A DNA stretch of 64,000 bases from positions 222,501-286,500 of the forward strand of contig NZ_ML123052.1 in NCBI RefSeq assembly GCF_003846175.1, in the 5' to 3' direction. Position 1 is the stretch's first letter, and every line of letters begins with the position of its first letter. Positions 7,127 to 15,671 of the stretch are shown piece after piece. Origin of the DNA: Streptomyces sp. ADI95-17. Lineage in GTDB: Bacteria; Actinomycetota; Actinomycetes; Streptomycetales; Streptomycetaceae. The position numbers and the translations under genes were made by a program. The notes below the pieces were generated by a model. The model had not been told where the DNA came from and made no database searches. It worked only from the letters and a program-made list of their open reading frames with translations.

Positions 7127-8404
7127 TCAGGGGCGCGTTATGCGGACCCGGTAGTTTCCCTTCTCGTCCTTGTCGACCACGGATATGCGTATTCCGTTGG
7201 TCCGGTCGGTGAAGGTCTCACCGGGCTGGAACGGGGCGTCGGACAGTCCCGCGTGCACATTGGGCAGCCGGGTGCAGCCGGTGCTGCCCTTGGTGCTGTC
7301 CGTCACGGAGACCGGGCCCTGCCCGGTGTCGATGTCCGAGCTCACCTTGTAGATCAGTACGCCCGGCCGGCAGATGGCCTGGTCGTTGCCGGCCTGGGTC
7401 CGTACCTCCACCGCGTACCCGGACTCGCCGCTCAGCGGTACGAACGCCAGCTTGGTGCCGCCCTTGGTGGCCAGCGGGCCGAGCACGTGGTCGCTGGTGC
7501 CGGAGCGTGCGGCGCAGCTGATCTGTTTGTTGTCCAGCCAGCCGAGCTTCCACTTGTGCCAGCCCAGCAGGTCGTTGTTGGCCCCCCAGTCCTCGGACAT
7601 GATGTCCCAGTGCCCGACCGAGCCGCCGCCCTCCATCGTGTAGAGGTCGGGGAGGCCGAAGACATGGCCGTTCTCGTGCGGCAGGACCCGGTAGCCGGTC
7701 TGCTTGAACGATCCCGAGCCGTCGTCCTGGCGGCTGTAGATGAAGGACGTGTTGGCGAGGGGAACACCGTCCGCCTTCGGGGCGTCGTCGTTGCCGGAGA
7801 AGGTCACGGACAGGACGGTGTCCAGGGCGGAGGGGCCGGCGTTCGGGGTGACCAGGATGTTGAGCAGGTCGTACGCGGCGAAATCCACCTTCGGATCGGC
7901 GGCGGTGACGATGTCCTGGACGAGGTGGCGGTAGCCCGGTTCGTACGGTGAGCCGCGCTCTATCCCGTACTCGGAGAACGGCAGTGGCATCCGCAGCCAG
8001 GACTTCAGCGGGGCGTCGGGGACGTAGGTGAGGCGGCCGTACGATCCGGTCCGGAACCAGGCGGTGGTCTGCGGGAAGAATTCGGCGTACCGGTCCATCG
8101 CCTTGCCGGCACCCGGCGCGTCGGGGAAGTCGATCATCAGGTTGAGGGCGCGGACCTTGCCCGTGGAGCGGGCGTAGCCCTCCGGGGTCGGCATGCCCTC
8201 CGACATCTGTACGCCCATGGTCGCCGGTATCCGGCACGGGGCTATGCCTGCGGAACGGGCGGTGGCCACCGGTCCTGCCGAGGCCCGGCTGGCTATCGGG
8301 AGAGTGCTGCTGGCGGTGGCCATCGCGGCTATGACCAGGGCTGTTGCGGAGGCGAGCGCGATCGGGCGGCGGTGGCTGCGTATCCGGTGGCGGGGCTTTT
8401 GCAT
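7127..8404 (-). CDS. Secreted M6-family-like zinc metalloprotease
   Basis: 425 residues. An N-terminal Sec signal is clear (MQKPRHRIRSHRRP, hydrophobic ALASATALVIAAMA, cleavage near residue 43). The zinc motif is HENGH at 243-247 followed by VFGLPDLYT, which matches the M6 (immune inhibitor A-like) pattern HExGHxxGLPDxY, with Asn at the x position. The preceding GSFKQTGYRVLP and following SVGHWDIMSEDWG (Met-turn region DIMS) also fit. It would hydrolyse extracellular protein. It ends about 60 bases from the acyl-CoA ligase stop (convergent) and points away from the TetR gene. Streptomycetes commonly secrete such enzymes during development. Confidence 0.87.
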   Translation of the reverse strand: MQKPRHRIRSHRRPIALASATALVIAAMATASSTLPIASRASAGPVATARSAGIAPCRIPATMGVQMSEGMPTPEGYARSTGKVRALNLMIDFPDAPGAGKAMDRYAEFFPQTTAWFRTGSYGRLTYVPDAPLKSWLRMPLPFSEYGIERGSPYEPGYRHLVQDIVTAADPKVDFAAYDLLNILVTPNAGPSALDTVLSVTFSGNDDAPKADGVPLANTSFIYSRQDDGSGSFKQTGYRVLPHENGHVFGLPDLYTMEGGGSVGHWDIMSEDWGANNDLLGWHKWKLGWLDNKQISCAARSGTSDHVLGPLATKGGTKLAFVPLSGESGYAVEVRTQAGNDQAICRPGVLIYKVSSDIDTGQGPVSVTDSTKGSTGCTRLPNVHAGLSDAPFQPGETFTDRTNGIRISVVDKDEKGNYRVRITRP

Positions 8405-8716
8405 ATAGGCGCCTCGGGGTCCGCGGCAGTCGGCCGGCCCTGACTGCGCTCTGCGGATCAGCCTCTTGCGGGTGGTGCGGTGCCGCTCGTTGGGTGCGCC
8501 GTTCGGCTGGTTTTCCCGCTCACGAATGTGGCTCAGGTCACATCGCGATGGGGAAATAAGTGGGGAGCTGTTCCCCGTTTGGATTGGTGTCCCTCGTGAA
8601 GCGGGGAGATGGTCCCCGGTTACGGGAAGCCTCCGCCATGGAGGCTCGCATCCTGGATGACGGGGCCGTCACAGCAGGTGTGGTGGAAGAAGCGGAAGCA
8701 GAAGGAGGCCGTCGTC
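8405..8716. other. Divergent promoter region between metalloprotease and TetR gene
   Basis: 312 bases between two divergent genes. It is slightly less GC-rich than the flanks around 8520-8590 and must hold both promoters. No clear palindrome or -10/-35 pair could be assigned. In-frame codons exist upstream of the TetR start, but the ribosome-binding site supports the start at 8717. Confidence 0.5.
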
Positions 8717-9379
8717 GTGGAGACCGTCAGCCGCATTGCCACCGGTGCGACGCAGTCCCGGGCGCCCCGTCCGCGGGCCGATGCGCTGCGCAACCGGGAG
8801 CGGATCGTGACGGCCGCGCGCGAGATGTTCGTCGAGTTCGGGCCCGATGTGCCGCTCGACGAGGTCGCCAGGCGCGCCGGCGTCGGCAATGCCACCCTCT
8901 ACCGGAACTTCCCCGACCGGGCCGCGCTGGTGCACGAGGTCGTGCTCGCGGTCACCTCCCGGACCACTGACCGCGCGGAAGAGGCGGTGGCCGAGGAGGC
9001 CGACGCCTTCGCCGCGCTCAGCCGCTTCGTGCACGCGGCGGCCGACGAACGGATCGGGGCCCTGTGCCCGATGCTGTCCGGCGGCTTCGACAAGGACCAT
9101 CCCGAACTGCTCGCCGAGCGCCGGCGCCTCGAAGAGGCCGTCGAGGGGCTCGTGGCGCGCGCCATGTCCGCGGGGCGGCTGCGCACCGACATCGCCGTCG
9201 GTGACGTACTCGTCGCCCTCTCCCAGCTCACCCGTCCGCTGCCCGGCATCGGCTGCCCGGACATCGACCGGTTCACCCACCGCCATCTACAGCTGTTCCT
9301 GGACGGACTGCAGGCCCCGGCCCGGTCCGAACTGCCCGGAACGGCGGCGACCTTGGAGGACCTGCGGCGCCGGCCGTGA
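8717..9379 (+). CDS. TetR/AcrR-family transcriptional regulator
   Basis: 220 residues from GTG 8717, supported by GAAGGAGG eight bases upstream. The N-terminal DNA-binding domain (about residues 22-68) has the classic pattern NRERIVTAAREMFVEFG, VPLDEVARRAGVGNATLYRNF. The C-terminal ligand domain is all helical. The following gene on the same strand is a 14-helix drug exporter, so this is probably its repressor with the exporter substrate or a related toxic compound as inducer. No operator could be defined with confidence in the 216-base gap between the two genes. Confidence 0.88.
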   Translation: METVSRIATGATQSRAPRPRADALRNRERIVTAAREMFVEFGPDVPLDEVARRAGVGNATLYRNFPDRAALVHEVVLAVTSRTTDRAEEAVAEEADAFAALSRFVHAAADERIGALCPMLSGGFDKDHPELLAERRRLEEAVEGLVARAMSAGRLRTDIAVGDVLVALSQLTRPLPGIGCPDIDRFTHRHLQLFLDGLQAPARSELPGTAATLEDLRRRP

Positions 9380-9595
9380 CATCCGCGCCGGGCTCCTGAG
9401 CCAGGGGCCGCGCGGCGCACCCGCCACGCCCGCCACGCCTTGAACATCCCTTTCGCCAACCGCCCGTCCATCGACTTCCGTTCACCGTCCGCCCGTTCAC
9501 TGTCTGCCCTTTACCGGCGTTTCGTCCCGGTTCACGAATCTCTTCGCGCCTTCGCGTGCCTCCGTGCGCGTGCGCGTCCTTAGGTGGGTACCCCC

Positions 9596-11128
9596 ATGCC
9601 AAAAACAGCCGACATCCGACTCCCGGACCCCAGCCGCTGGAAAGCGCTGGCGTTCATCGCCCTCGCGCAGCTGATGGTCGTGCTCGATGCCACGATCGTG
9701 AACATCGCGCTGCCGCACGCCCAGACGGCCCTGGACATATCCGATGCCAACAAGCAGTGGGTCATCACGGCGTACGCCCTCGCCTTCGGCGGGCTGCTCC
9801 TCTTCGGAGGCCGGATCGCCGACCTCTGGGGCCGTAAGCGGACCTTCGTCGTCGGCCTGATCGGCTTCGCGCTGGCCTCCGCGCTCGGCGGCGCGGCGCA
9901 GAACCAGGCGATGCTCTTCGGCTCCCGCGCGCTCCAGGGCGTCTTCGGAGCGCTGCTCGCGCCCGCGGCCCTGTCGCTGCTCGCCGTGATGTTCACCGAT
10001 GCCAAGGAGCGCGCCAAGGCGTTCGGCATCTACGGCGCGATCGCCGGTGGCGGCGGCGCCGTCGGGCTGATCCTCGGCGGTTTCCTGACCCAGGCGCTGA
10101 ACTGGCGCTGGACGTTCTTCGTCAACATCCCGTTCGCGATCGTCGCGGCCGCGGGCGCGTACTTCGTGATCCGTGAGCCGGCCGGCAGCCGCAACCGCGC
10201 CTCGCTCGACATCCCGGGCGTGGTCCTGTCCGCGCTGGGTCTGGTCTCGCTGGTGTACGGGTTCACCCGCGCCGAGTCCGCGGGCTGGTCGGACGGGCTG
10301 ACCATCGGCATGTTCGTCGCCTCCGCGGTGCTGCTGCTCTCCTTCGTCCTGACCGAGTCCAAGGTCAAGTCGCCGCTGCTGCCGCTGCGCGTCCTGCTGG
10401 ACCGCAACCGCGGTGGTGTCTACCTCTCGCTGGGTCTGGCCGTCATCGCGATGTTCGGGCTGTTCCTCTTCCTGACGTACTACCTCCAGGTCGTGAAGGG
10501 CTACTCGCCGATCAGGACCGGCTTCGCCTTCCTCCCGATGATCGCGGGCATGATCACCGGCTCGACGCAGATCGGAGCCCGGCTGATGACCCGGGTGCCG
10601 GCGCGCAAGCTCATGGGCCCCGGCTTCCTGGTCGCCGCCATCGGCATGCTGCTGCTGACGCAGCTGGAGATCGGCTCCTCCTACGTCGGCCTCATCCTGC
10701 CCGCGCAGCTGCTGCTGGGGCTGGGCATGGGCACGGCGTTCATGCCGGCCATGTCGCTGGCCACGCACGGTGTCGAGCCCCGGGACTCCGGTGTCGCGTC
10801 CGCGATGGTCAACACCTCGCAGCAGGTCGGCGGCGCGATCGGTACGGCGCTGCTGAACACCATCGCCGCGTCGGCCGCGACGGCGTACGCCTCCTCGCAC
10901 GCCGCGCTCGGCGCCAGGAACCCGGAGCTGCTGAAGCTCCAGTCGATGGTGCACGGCTTCACCGGCGCCATCTGGTGGGCCGTCGGCATCCTGGTGGTGG
11001 CCTCCGCGATCGCGGTGACCTTCATCAACGCCGGCCGTCCTTCGGCGGGCCCGGCGACCGGAGGCTCCGGTTCGGGTGAGGCCGACGGGGTCGAGGACGA
11101 GTTCAGGGTCCCGGTCGTCGCCCACTGA
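9596..11128 (+). CDS. MFS drug exporter, DHA2 (EmrB/QacA) family
   Basis: 510 residues from ATG 9596 with AGGTGGG seven bases upstream. It shows the DHA2 motif D1 LDATIVNIALPHAQ in helix 1, motif A GRIADLWGRKRT after helix 2, and motif C-like GGGAVGLILGG around helix 5; the number of hydrophobic segments fits 14. It would exchange protons for hydrophobic drugs or self-made metabolites at the cytoplasmic membrane. Placed behind a TetR gene, which likely controls it. A TTCG-loop terminator follows 23 bases after the stop. Confidence 0.9.
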   Translation: MPKTADIRLPDPSRWKALAFIALAQLMVVLDATIVNIALPHAQTALDISDANKQWVITAYALAFGGLLLFGGRIADLWGRKRTFVVGLIGFALASALGGAAQNQAMLFGSRALQGVFGALLAPAALSLLAVMFTDAKERAKAFGIYGAIAGGGGAVGLILGGFLTQALNWRWTFFVNIPFAIVAAAGAYFVIREPAGSRNRASLDIPGVVLSALGLVSLVYGFTRAESAGWSDGLTIGMFVASAVLLLSFVLTESKVKSPLLPLRVLLDRNRGGVYLSLGLAVIAMFGLFLFLTYYLQVVKGYSPIRTGFAFLPMIAGMITGSTQIGARLMTRVPARKLMGPGFLVAAIGMLLLTQLEIGSSYVGLILPAQLLLGLGMGTAFMPAMSLATHGVEPRDSGVASAMVNTSQQVGGAIGTALLNTIAASAATAYASSHAALGARNPELLKLQSMVHGFTGAIWWAVGILVVASAIAVTFINAGRPSAGPATGGSGSGEADGVEDEFRVPVVAH

Positions 11129-11151
11129 CGGCCGCGCGTGACGTGTGACAT

Positions 11152-11193
11152 GGCTGTGCCCCGGTCCCGCTTCGGCGGGACCGGGGCACAGCC
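11152..11193 (+). terminator. Hairpin terminator with TTCG tetraloop after MFS exporter
   Basis: GGCTGTGCCCCGGTCCCGC pairs perfectly with its complement across a TTCG loop (19-bp stem). It lies between the convergent MFS and MarR genes and could stop transcription in both directions. No U-tract follows, as is usual in Streptomyces. Confidence 0.88.
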
Positions 11194-11235
11194 GCGTCGC
11201 GGTGCAGGTGGTGTGCGGGCGTGCGAGCGGGCGGC

Positions 11236-11748
11236 TCAGCGCAGCCAGGGCAGGTCCGCGTCCGTGCCCTCCGGCTGCAGACCGGCGGCGACGACCTGCA
11301 TGATCTCGCCCAGCGAGCGCACCTGCTCGGGCGTGAGCCGGTCGAACATCGCCTGGCGTACGGCGTCGACATGGCCCGGTGCGGACCGGCGCAGCATCTC
11401 GAAGCCGTCGTCGGTGAGGACCGCGTTCTGCCCGCGCTTGTCGGACGGGCAGTCCTCGCGGCGCACCCACCCGCTCTTCTCCAGCCGCGCGACGGCGTGC
11501 GAGAGCCGTGAGCGGGTGATCTTGGCGTCCTTGGCCAGTTCCGTCATCCGCTTCTGGCGGCGGGGGGCCTGGGAGAGCTGGACGAGCAGTCCGTAATAGA
11601 TGTGCGGCATGCCGGCATCGCGCTGCAACTGGCGGTCGAGGTGGTCCTCCATGAGCGTGGTGGCGTGGAGGTACGCGCGCCACACGCTCTGCTCTTCGTC
11701 GGAGAGCCAGCGCGGCTCGCCGGTGGATGCCGTGGTCATGTACTCCAC
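11236..11748 (-). CDS. MarR-family transcriptional regulator
   Basis: 170 residues, starting at GTG 11748 with AAAAGG seven bases upstream; an ATG at 11739 is the alternative. The winged helix-turn-helix is visible as RRQKRMTELAKDAKITRSRLSHAVARLE followed by the wing KSGWVRREDCPSDKRGQNAVLTDDG. It is transcribed divergently from a LigB-type dioxygenase, with a short AT-richer spacer containing AGTTGAACT, so it probably controls that gene and itself. A cysteine next to the wing (REDC) could allow redox sensing, as in some MarR/OhrR-like proteins, but this is only an inference. Confidence 0.88.
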   Translation of the reverse strand: MEYMTTASTGEPRWLSDEEQSVWRAYLHATTLMEDHLDRQLQRDAGMPHIYYGLLVQLSQAPRRQKRMTELAKDAKITRSRLSHAVARLEKSGWVRREDCPSDKRGQNAVLTDDGFEMLRRSAPGHVDAVRQAMFDRLTPEQVRSLGEIMQVVAAGLQPEGTDADLPWLR

Positions 11749-11767
11749 TGTACGACCTTTTCTTGAA

Positions 11768-11776
11768 AGTTGAACT
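11768..11776. promoter_or_regulatory. Putative MarR operator in the marR-dioxygenase spacer
   Basis: AGTTGAACT is a perfect 9-base palindrome about the central G, within the AT-rich segment TTGAAAGTTGAACTAGAT. Such TTGAA/TTCAA-based sites are common targets of MarR proteins. It lies 20 bases upstream of the marR start, where binding would block both divergent promoters. Confidence 0.45.
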
Positions 11777-11799
11777 AGATAGAGCTAAGGTCTCCGGAG

Positions 11800-11833
11800 G
11801 AAGGAAGCTTGAAGATTAAAGAACCCTTCCTTC
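11800..11833 (+). promoter_or_regulatory. Leader hairpin and possible short leader frame before dioxygenase
   Basis: GAAGGAAG at 11800-11807 pairs with CTTCCTTC at 11826-11833, placing the purine-rich GGAGGAAGG inside a stem. Just behind it, TTG 11809 opens a lysine-rich frame (KIKEPFLLKKAPVEGPPEDL) with a rare TTA leucine codon; this frame runs on out of register with the dioxygenase. Base composition is lower in GC than the surroundings. Function unknown. Confidence 0.3.
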
Positions 11834-11899
11834 TCAAAAAGGCGCCTGTAGAAGGCCCACCAGAAGACTTACCCGGATCAGCAGCGGATGGGGAGTGCC

Positions 11900-12679
11900 A
11901 TGACAGTCACCGCGGAGCGCATGCCCGCCCTCTACCTCTCCCATGGCGCCCCGCCACTGGCCGACGACCCGGTCTGGCCCGGCGAACTGGCCGCCTGGTC
12001 CGCCGGACTGCCCCGCCCCCGCGCGATCCTGATGGTCTCCGCGCACTGGGAGGAGGCCCCGCTGGCCCTCGGTGCCACGGAGACGGTCCCGCTCGTCTAC
12101 GACTTCTGGGGCTTCCCCGAGCACTACTACCGGGTGCGGTACGCCGCCCCGGGCGCCCCGGAGCTGGCGGAGAACGTACGCAAGCTGCTGCGCGGAGCCG
12201 GTACGCCGGTCCAGGACATCCCGGACCGCGGGCTCGACCACGGGGCGTACGTCCCGCTCGTGGAGATGTTCCCGGGCGCCGACATTCCCGTACTCCAGAT
12301 CTCCATGCCGACGCTGGACCCGCAGCGGCTCATGGACATCGGGCGCAAGCTCGCGCCACTGCGCGACGAGGGCGTCCTGATCGTCGGCAGCGGCTTCTTC
12401 ACCCACAACCTGGCCGCCCTGCGGCATGCGGGCGGCACCCCCGGCTGGTCGGCGGAGTTCGACGACTGGGGGAACCGGGCGCTCCGGGCGCAGGACATCG
12501 ACGCGCTGCTCGACTTCGAGAACAAGTCCCCGGCCGGCCGGCTGGCCCACCCGCGCACCGAGCACTTCGCGCCGCTCTTCGTGACGCTCGGCGCCTCGGA
12601 GGGCGAGCTGGACCGGGGACGCAGCGTCATCGACGGGTTCTGGATGGGGCTCGCGAAGCGTTCGGTGCAGTTCGGCTGA
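11900..12679 (+). CDS. LigB-family extradiol dioxygenase (4,5-DOPA dioxygenase-like, YgiD type)
   Basis: 259 residues from ATG 11900 (GGGGAG just upstream). The metal-binding histidines of the class III extradiol family can be seen in LYLSHGAPP near residue 14, SAHWEE near 51, the DRGLDHGAYVPL motif near 113 and TEHFAPLFV near 218. Relatives open catechol rings such as DOPA, or act on small dioxygenated aromatics. The divergent MarR gene suggests induction by an aromatic or quinone. It is not clustered with a full catabolic pathway, so a detoxifying or pigment-related role is more likely than growth on aromatics. Confidence 0.85.
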   Translation: MTVTAERMPALYLSHGAPPLADDPVWPGELAAWSAGLPRPRAILMVSAHWEEAPLALGATETVPLVYDFWGFPEHYYRVRYAAPGAPELAENVRKLLRGAGTPVQDIPDRGLDHGAYVPLVEMFPGADIPVLQISMPTLDPQRLMDIGRKLAPLRDEGVLIVGSGFFTHNLAALRHAGGTPGWSAEFDDWGNRALRAQDIDALLDFENKSPAGRLAHPRTEHFAPLFVTLGASEGELDRGRSVIDGFWMGLAKRSVQFG

Positions 12680-12713
12680 GTCCGGCGCCGGCCGATTCGT
12701 GGGGCGACGGGCG

Positions 12714-13790
12714 TTACAGGGCCGGTGGGTTCAGTTCGATGGAGCGGAGCGCGGCGGCGAGGGCCGTTTCGTCGCCGATGTCCAGCGCGGTGTCGGTGAA
12801 CTTGATGGTGTGGTCGTCGCCGTGCGCCGCCGCCCGCGCGAACAGCTCGTCGGCGGAGGCGCTCACCGGTGTGTACGGGGCGGCCTCGGCCGGGCTGTAC
12901 GCGGCGGTGACCGCGGCGCTCGCCGCCCACGCGGCCCCCAGGCTCGGCACCCAGAGAGCGCGGGGGAGTGCGGGCAGGGTGCGCAGTACGGCGTTGGGCG
13001 CGGTCGCGGCGTGCACCAGCATGATCGGCTCGCCGTGCCCGTGCGTGGCGAACCGGTGGGTCGCGGCCCGCACCAGCTCCGCCAGCCGGTCGCGCGCCTC
13101 GTCCGGGTCGTCGGTGAACTGCTGCGGCCACACCGGGAACGCGGTGAGCTGCGCCAGCCGGTCCCGGATGCCGCCGTCCTGCTCGGGCACCGGCGGCACG
13201 GCGTCCAGCGCTGCCGCTGCGGTGGGTGCGGGGGCGAGCGGGGCCAGTACGGGCAGCGGCTGGTGGCGGGCGGCCCAGTATCCGAGGCCGTGGGCGAGTT
13301 CGGCGATCCGGGGCGCGGTCGCCTCGCCGGCGAGCAGGGTGCGTACGGAGTGGCCGACCCGGATCACGGGGTGGGTGGCGCCCGCCGCGATGCCGGGGAG
13401 CAGTCGCGGCCACCACTCGGCGAGGACGTCCCGCCAGGGGCGCTCGGCCGTCTCCCGCTCGAAGTGCTCCGTCCAGTCCGCGATCCGGCGCGGGTCGCCG
13501 AGGGCCTCGCGCCAGTTCTCCGCCGTCACCCGGGCCGCGGTGTCCGGCATGTCCTCCAGCTTGTGGCTGTAGTGGTCGAGCCAGCGGTGGACGGCCGGTG
13601 CCTGGCCGTGCCGGACCAGCGCCTCGACGGCCATGGGGCCGTGATTGCTCAGCCAGCCGTTGCGCTCGGGGCCGGAGGTGTGGAGGCGCTCCAGCGCCTC
13701 GTCGAGCGTGCCGGTGGTGTCGTCCGCAGTGCTTTCCGTGTCGTCCGCTGCGCTTCCCGTGCCGTCCGCGGTGTTCCTCGTGTCGTCCAT
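12714..13790 (-). CDS. Questin oxidase family protein (DUF4243)
   Basis: 358 residues. Typical family sequence: LDEALERLHTSGPERNGWLSNHGPM at the front, then HRWLDHYSHKLEDMP, WWPRLLPGIAAGATHPVIRVGHSVR and a late AAATHRFATHGHGEPIMLVH. The family is named after fungal AflY/GedK-type enzymes that carry out Baeyer-Villiger-like oxidation of anthraquinones; in bacteria the substrate is unknown. The conserved histidines (NHG, ATH, VGH) are all present. The first about 25 residues are a low-complexity T/A/D-rich tail made by a short DNA repeat (GTCGTCCGC/GTGTCGTCC). It stands alone between two unrelated genes and converges on the dioxygenase. Confidence 0.82.
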   Translation of the reverse strand: MDDTRNTADGTGSAADDTESTADDTTGTLDEALERLHTSGPERNGWLSNHGPMAVEALVRHGQAPAVHRWLDHYSHKLEDMPDTAARVTAENWREALGDPRRIADWTEHFERETAERPWRDVLAEWWPRLLPGIAAGATHPVIRVGHSVRTLLAGEATAPRIAELAHGLGYWAARHQPLPVLAPLAPAPTAAAALDAVPPVPEQDGGIRDRLAQLTAFPVWPQQFTDDPDEARDRLAELVRAATHRFATHGHGEPIMLVHAATAPNAVLRTLPALPRALWVPSLGAAWAASAAVTAAYSPAEAAPYTPVSASADELFARAAAHGDDHTIKFTDTALDIGDETALAAALRSIELNPPAL

Positions 13791-13862
13791 ACGGGAGCAC
13801 GCTAGGCGCGGGGCCCGGGCGGCGTAACGGACCTCGGACCCGGATCGGCACCGGCCGTGGGA

Positions 13863-14402
13863 CTAGGGCTGCGGCCCCAGTCGCTTCTCGTACCAGGCCA
13901 CGTCCCAGTACGTGCCGAACTTCCGGCCCACTTCGGCGTACGTACCGACATGGCGGAAACCGAAGCGCTCGTGCAGCCGGGCGGAGGCGTCGTTGGGCCG
14001 GGTCACACCCGCGTACGCGCGGTGCACGTCCTCACCGGCGAGCGCCTCGAACAGGGCCGTGTAGAGGAGCGTGCCCACGCCGTGACCGATGGCCCACGGG
14101 GCGCAGTACACGCTCACCTCGACCGAGGTCGAGTACGCCGCCTTGGGGCGGAAAGCGCTGCTGGTGGCGTATCCCAGGATCGAAAAGGGACCGACAATCC
14201 GGACAGCCTTGGCAACCAGAAGTCGGTGCGGGCCGTCTTCAGAGTGGGAACGCAACCACGGCAGTCGCTGTTCAGGAGTGAAGGGGGTCGTGTCGAATGT
14301 GACCGTGGTCTCACGCACGTAATGGTTGTAGATGTCCGTGAGTGCCACCAGATCACCCTCGATGCCCGGCCTGACCTGCACTTCTGCCCGGTTCTCCGGC
14401 AT
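13863..14402 (-). CDS. GNAT N-acetyltransferase, phosphinothricin acetyltransferase-like
   Basis: 179 residues from ATG 14402, preceded by GAGGGGG five bases away. The fold shows VRPGIEGDLVALTDIYNHYV at the N-terminus and VTFDTTPFTPEQRLPWL, both typical of the PAT/MddA subgroup that acetylates phosphinothricin or methionine sulfone/sulfoximine. The acetyl-CoA loop region GHGVGTLLYTALFE near 115 follows the Q/RxxGxG/A rule loosely (H-G-V-G-T). The C-terminal RLHERFGFRHVGTYAEVGRKFG strongly supports the subgroup. Likely a cytoplasmic detoxifying enzyme. Divergent from hrdD. Confidence 0.86.
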   Translation of the reverse strand: MPENRAEVQVRPGIEGDLVALTDIYNHYVRETTVTFDTTPFTPEQRLPWLRSHSEDGPHRLLVAKAVRIVGPFSILGYATSSAFRPKAAYSTSVEVSVYCAPWAIGHGVGTLLYTALFEALAGEDVHRAYAGVTRPNDASARLHERFGFRHVGTYAEVGRKFGTYWDVAWYEKRLGPQP

Positions 14403-14461
14403 GCGCACCCCCTCGTGGCGGCACAGGGTACTGCATGATCACGAAAATGAATGCCAGGCGT

Positions 14462-14489
14462 GGGAATTCTGTCCGGATTCCAGTCGTTG
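14462..14489 (+). promoter_or_regulatory. Sigma-R-type promoter of hrdD
   Basis: GGGAAT at 14462-14467 and GTTG at 14486-14489 are separated by exactly 18 bases, matching the sigma-R consensus GGGAAT-N18-GTT of Streptomyces. hrdD is a known sigma-R target in S. coelicolor. The predicted transcript starts about 50 bases before the ATG. This makes the gene responsive to disulfide (thiol-oxidative) stress. Confidence 0.85.
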
Positions 14490-14549
14490 TTTCCATCGGA
14501 TGCAGGGCACCCGAAAGGGTGTCGCGACCTACTCAGCAAGGGAGCACGC

Positions 14550-15548
14550 ATGGCAACCCGTGCCGTCGCCCGTCGTTCGTCCACCACCGGTGGGACCAGC
14601 CGGGCAAGCAGCGTTCGCGCCTCGGGCGGGGAGATCGCCGATCGCGACCTGGTCGGCATGTACCTGGACGAGATCGCGCGTACGCCGCTGCTCGACGCCG
14701 CGAAGGAGGTCGAGCTGTCGCAGACCGTCGAGGCGGGCGTCTACGCCCGGCAGATACTCGACGGCTCGGTGGACAGCAAGGCCGGCGGAGCCACGCGCGA
14801 GGAGCTGGAGGCGCTGGTCGCCGACGGCGAGCGCGCCAAGGACGTATTCATCCGTTCCAACCTCCGCCTCGTCGTTGCCGTCGCCCGCCGCTATCCGCGA
14901 GCCGGGCTGCCCCTGCTCGACCTGATCCAGGAGGGCAACGCGGGCCTGGTGCGCGCGGTCGAGAAGTTCGACTACGCCAAGGGCTTCAAGTTCTCCACGT
15001 ACGCGACGTGGTGGATCCGTCAGGCCATCACCCGCTCCATAGCCGACCAGTCCCGTACGATCCGGCTCCCCGTCCACCTGGTGGAGGAGCTCGGCCGGAT
15101 CCGCCGGGTGCAGCGCGAGTTCAACCGTGAGCACGGCCGTGAGCCGGAGCACACGGAGATAGCGGCCGAGCTGGACTCCACGCCGGAGCGCGTGGGCGAC
15201 GTGCTGGACTGGGCGCGTGACCCGGTCAGCCTCAACATGTCCGTGGACGACGAGGGCGAGACCCAGTTCGGCGATCTGCTGGAGGACACCTCCGCGGTGT
15301 CGCCCGAGCAGTCGGTGATGACGCTGCTGCGCAGCGAGGAGCTGGAGGACCTGATCGGCAAGCTCGACAACCGCACGGCCTCCATCATCCGTATGAGGTA
15401 CGGCATCGAGGACGGCCGCGAGCGGACCCTCACCGAGGTGGGCAAGCAGCATGGCCTCACCCGCGAGCGGATCCGGCAGATCGAGAAGCACGCACTGCTC
15501 GAACTGAAGCGAATGGCCCACGACACGGGTTTTGACGCTGCGGCATGA
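14550..15548 (+). CDS. hrdD: RNA polymerase sigma factor HrdD (sigma-70 group 2)
   Basis: 332 residues from ATG 14550 (AAGGGAGC upstream). The whole chain reads like S. coelicolor HrdD: start MATRAVARR, region 1.2 ADRDLVGMYLDEIARTPLLD, region 2 FIRSNLRLVVAVARRYP, LLDLIQEGNAGLVRAVEKFDY and FKFSTYATWWIRQAITRSIA, region 3 VEELGRIRRVQREFNREHGR, and region 4 with ERTLTEVGKQHGLTRERIRQIE. It recognises promoters similar to those of HrdB but is dispensable. Expressed from a sigma-R promoter (14462-14489), so it links redox stress to sigma-70-type promoters. Ends in the conserved TGFDAAA. A hairpin follows. Confidence 0.95.
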   Translation: MATRAVARRSSTTGGTSRASSVRASGGEIADRDLVGMYLDEIARTPLLDAAKEVELSQTVEAGVYARQILDGSVDSKAGGATREELEALVADGERAKDVFIRSNLRLVVAVARRYPRAGLPLLDLIQEGNAGLVRAVEKFDYAKGFKFSTYATWWIRQAITRSIADQSRTIRLPVHLVEELGRIRRVQREFNREHGREPEHTEIAAELDSTPERVGDVLDWARDPVSLNMSVDDEGETQFGDLLEDTSAVSPEQSVMTLLRSEELEDLIGKLDNRTASIIRMRYGIEDGRERTLTEVGKQHGLTRERIRQIEKHALLELKRMAHDTGFDAAA

Positions 15549-15599
15549 GCCTTCGTCCAGTAACCTCCGAAATAGGTCGCTTCGCGTGACCCTCAGAGC

Positions 15600-15638
15600 T
15601 GAGTCCCGGCGCCCACCCCCCCCTGGCGCCGGGGCTCA
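15600..15638 (+). terminator. Terminator after hrdD
   Basis: TGAGTCCCGGCGCC (15600-15613) pairs with GGCGCCGGGGCTCA (15625-15638) with one G-T wobble and a C-rich loop. The following CATTCTTTT gives a short U-tract, unusual for Streptomyces. It sits between convergent hrdD and the WYL regulator gene. Confidence 0.8.
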
Positions 15639-15671
15639 TTCTTTTGCCCCGGGGTCGGTGGGGCGCCGGGT

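Noticed and set aside
9497..11683. 728-codon open frame on the minus strand across the MFS gene
   Set aside because: Its protein is Arg/Asp/Gly/His-rich low complexity, exactly antisense to a clear MFS transporter; high GC3 creates such frames.
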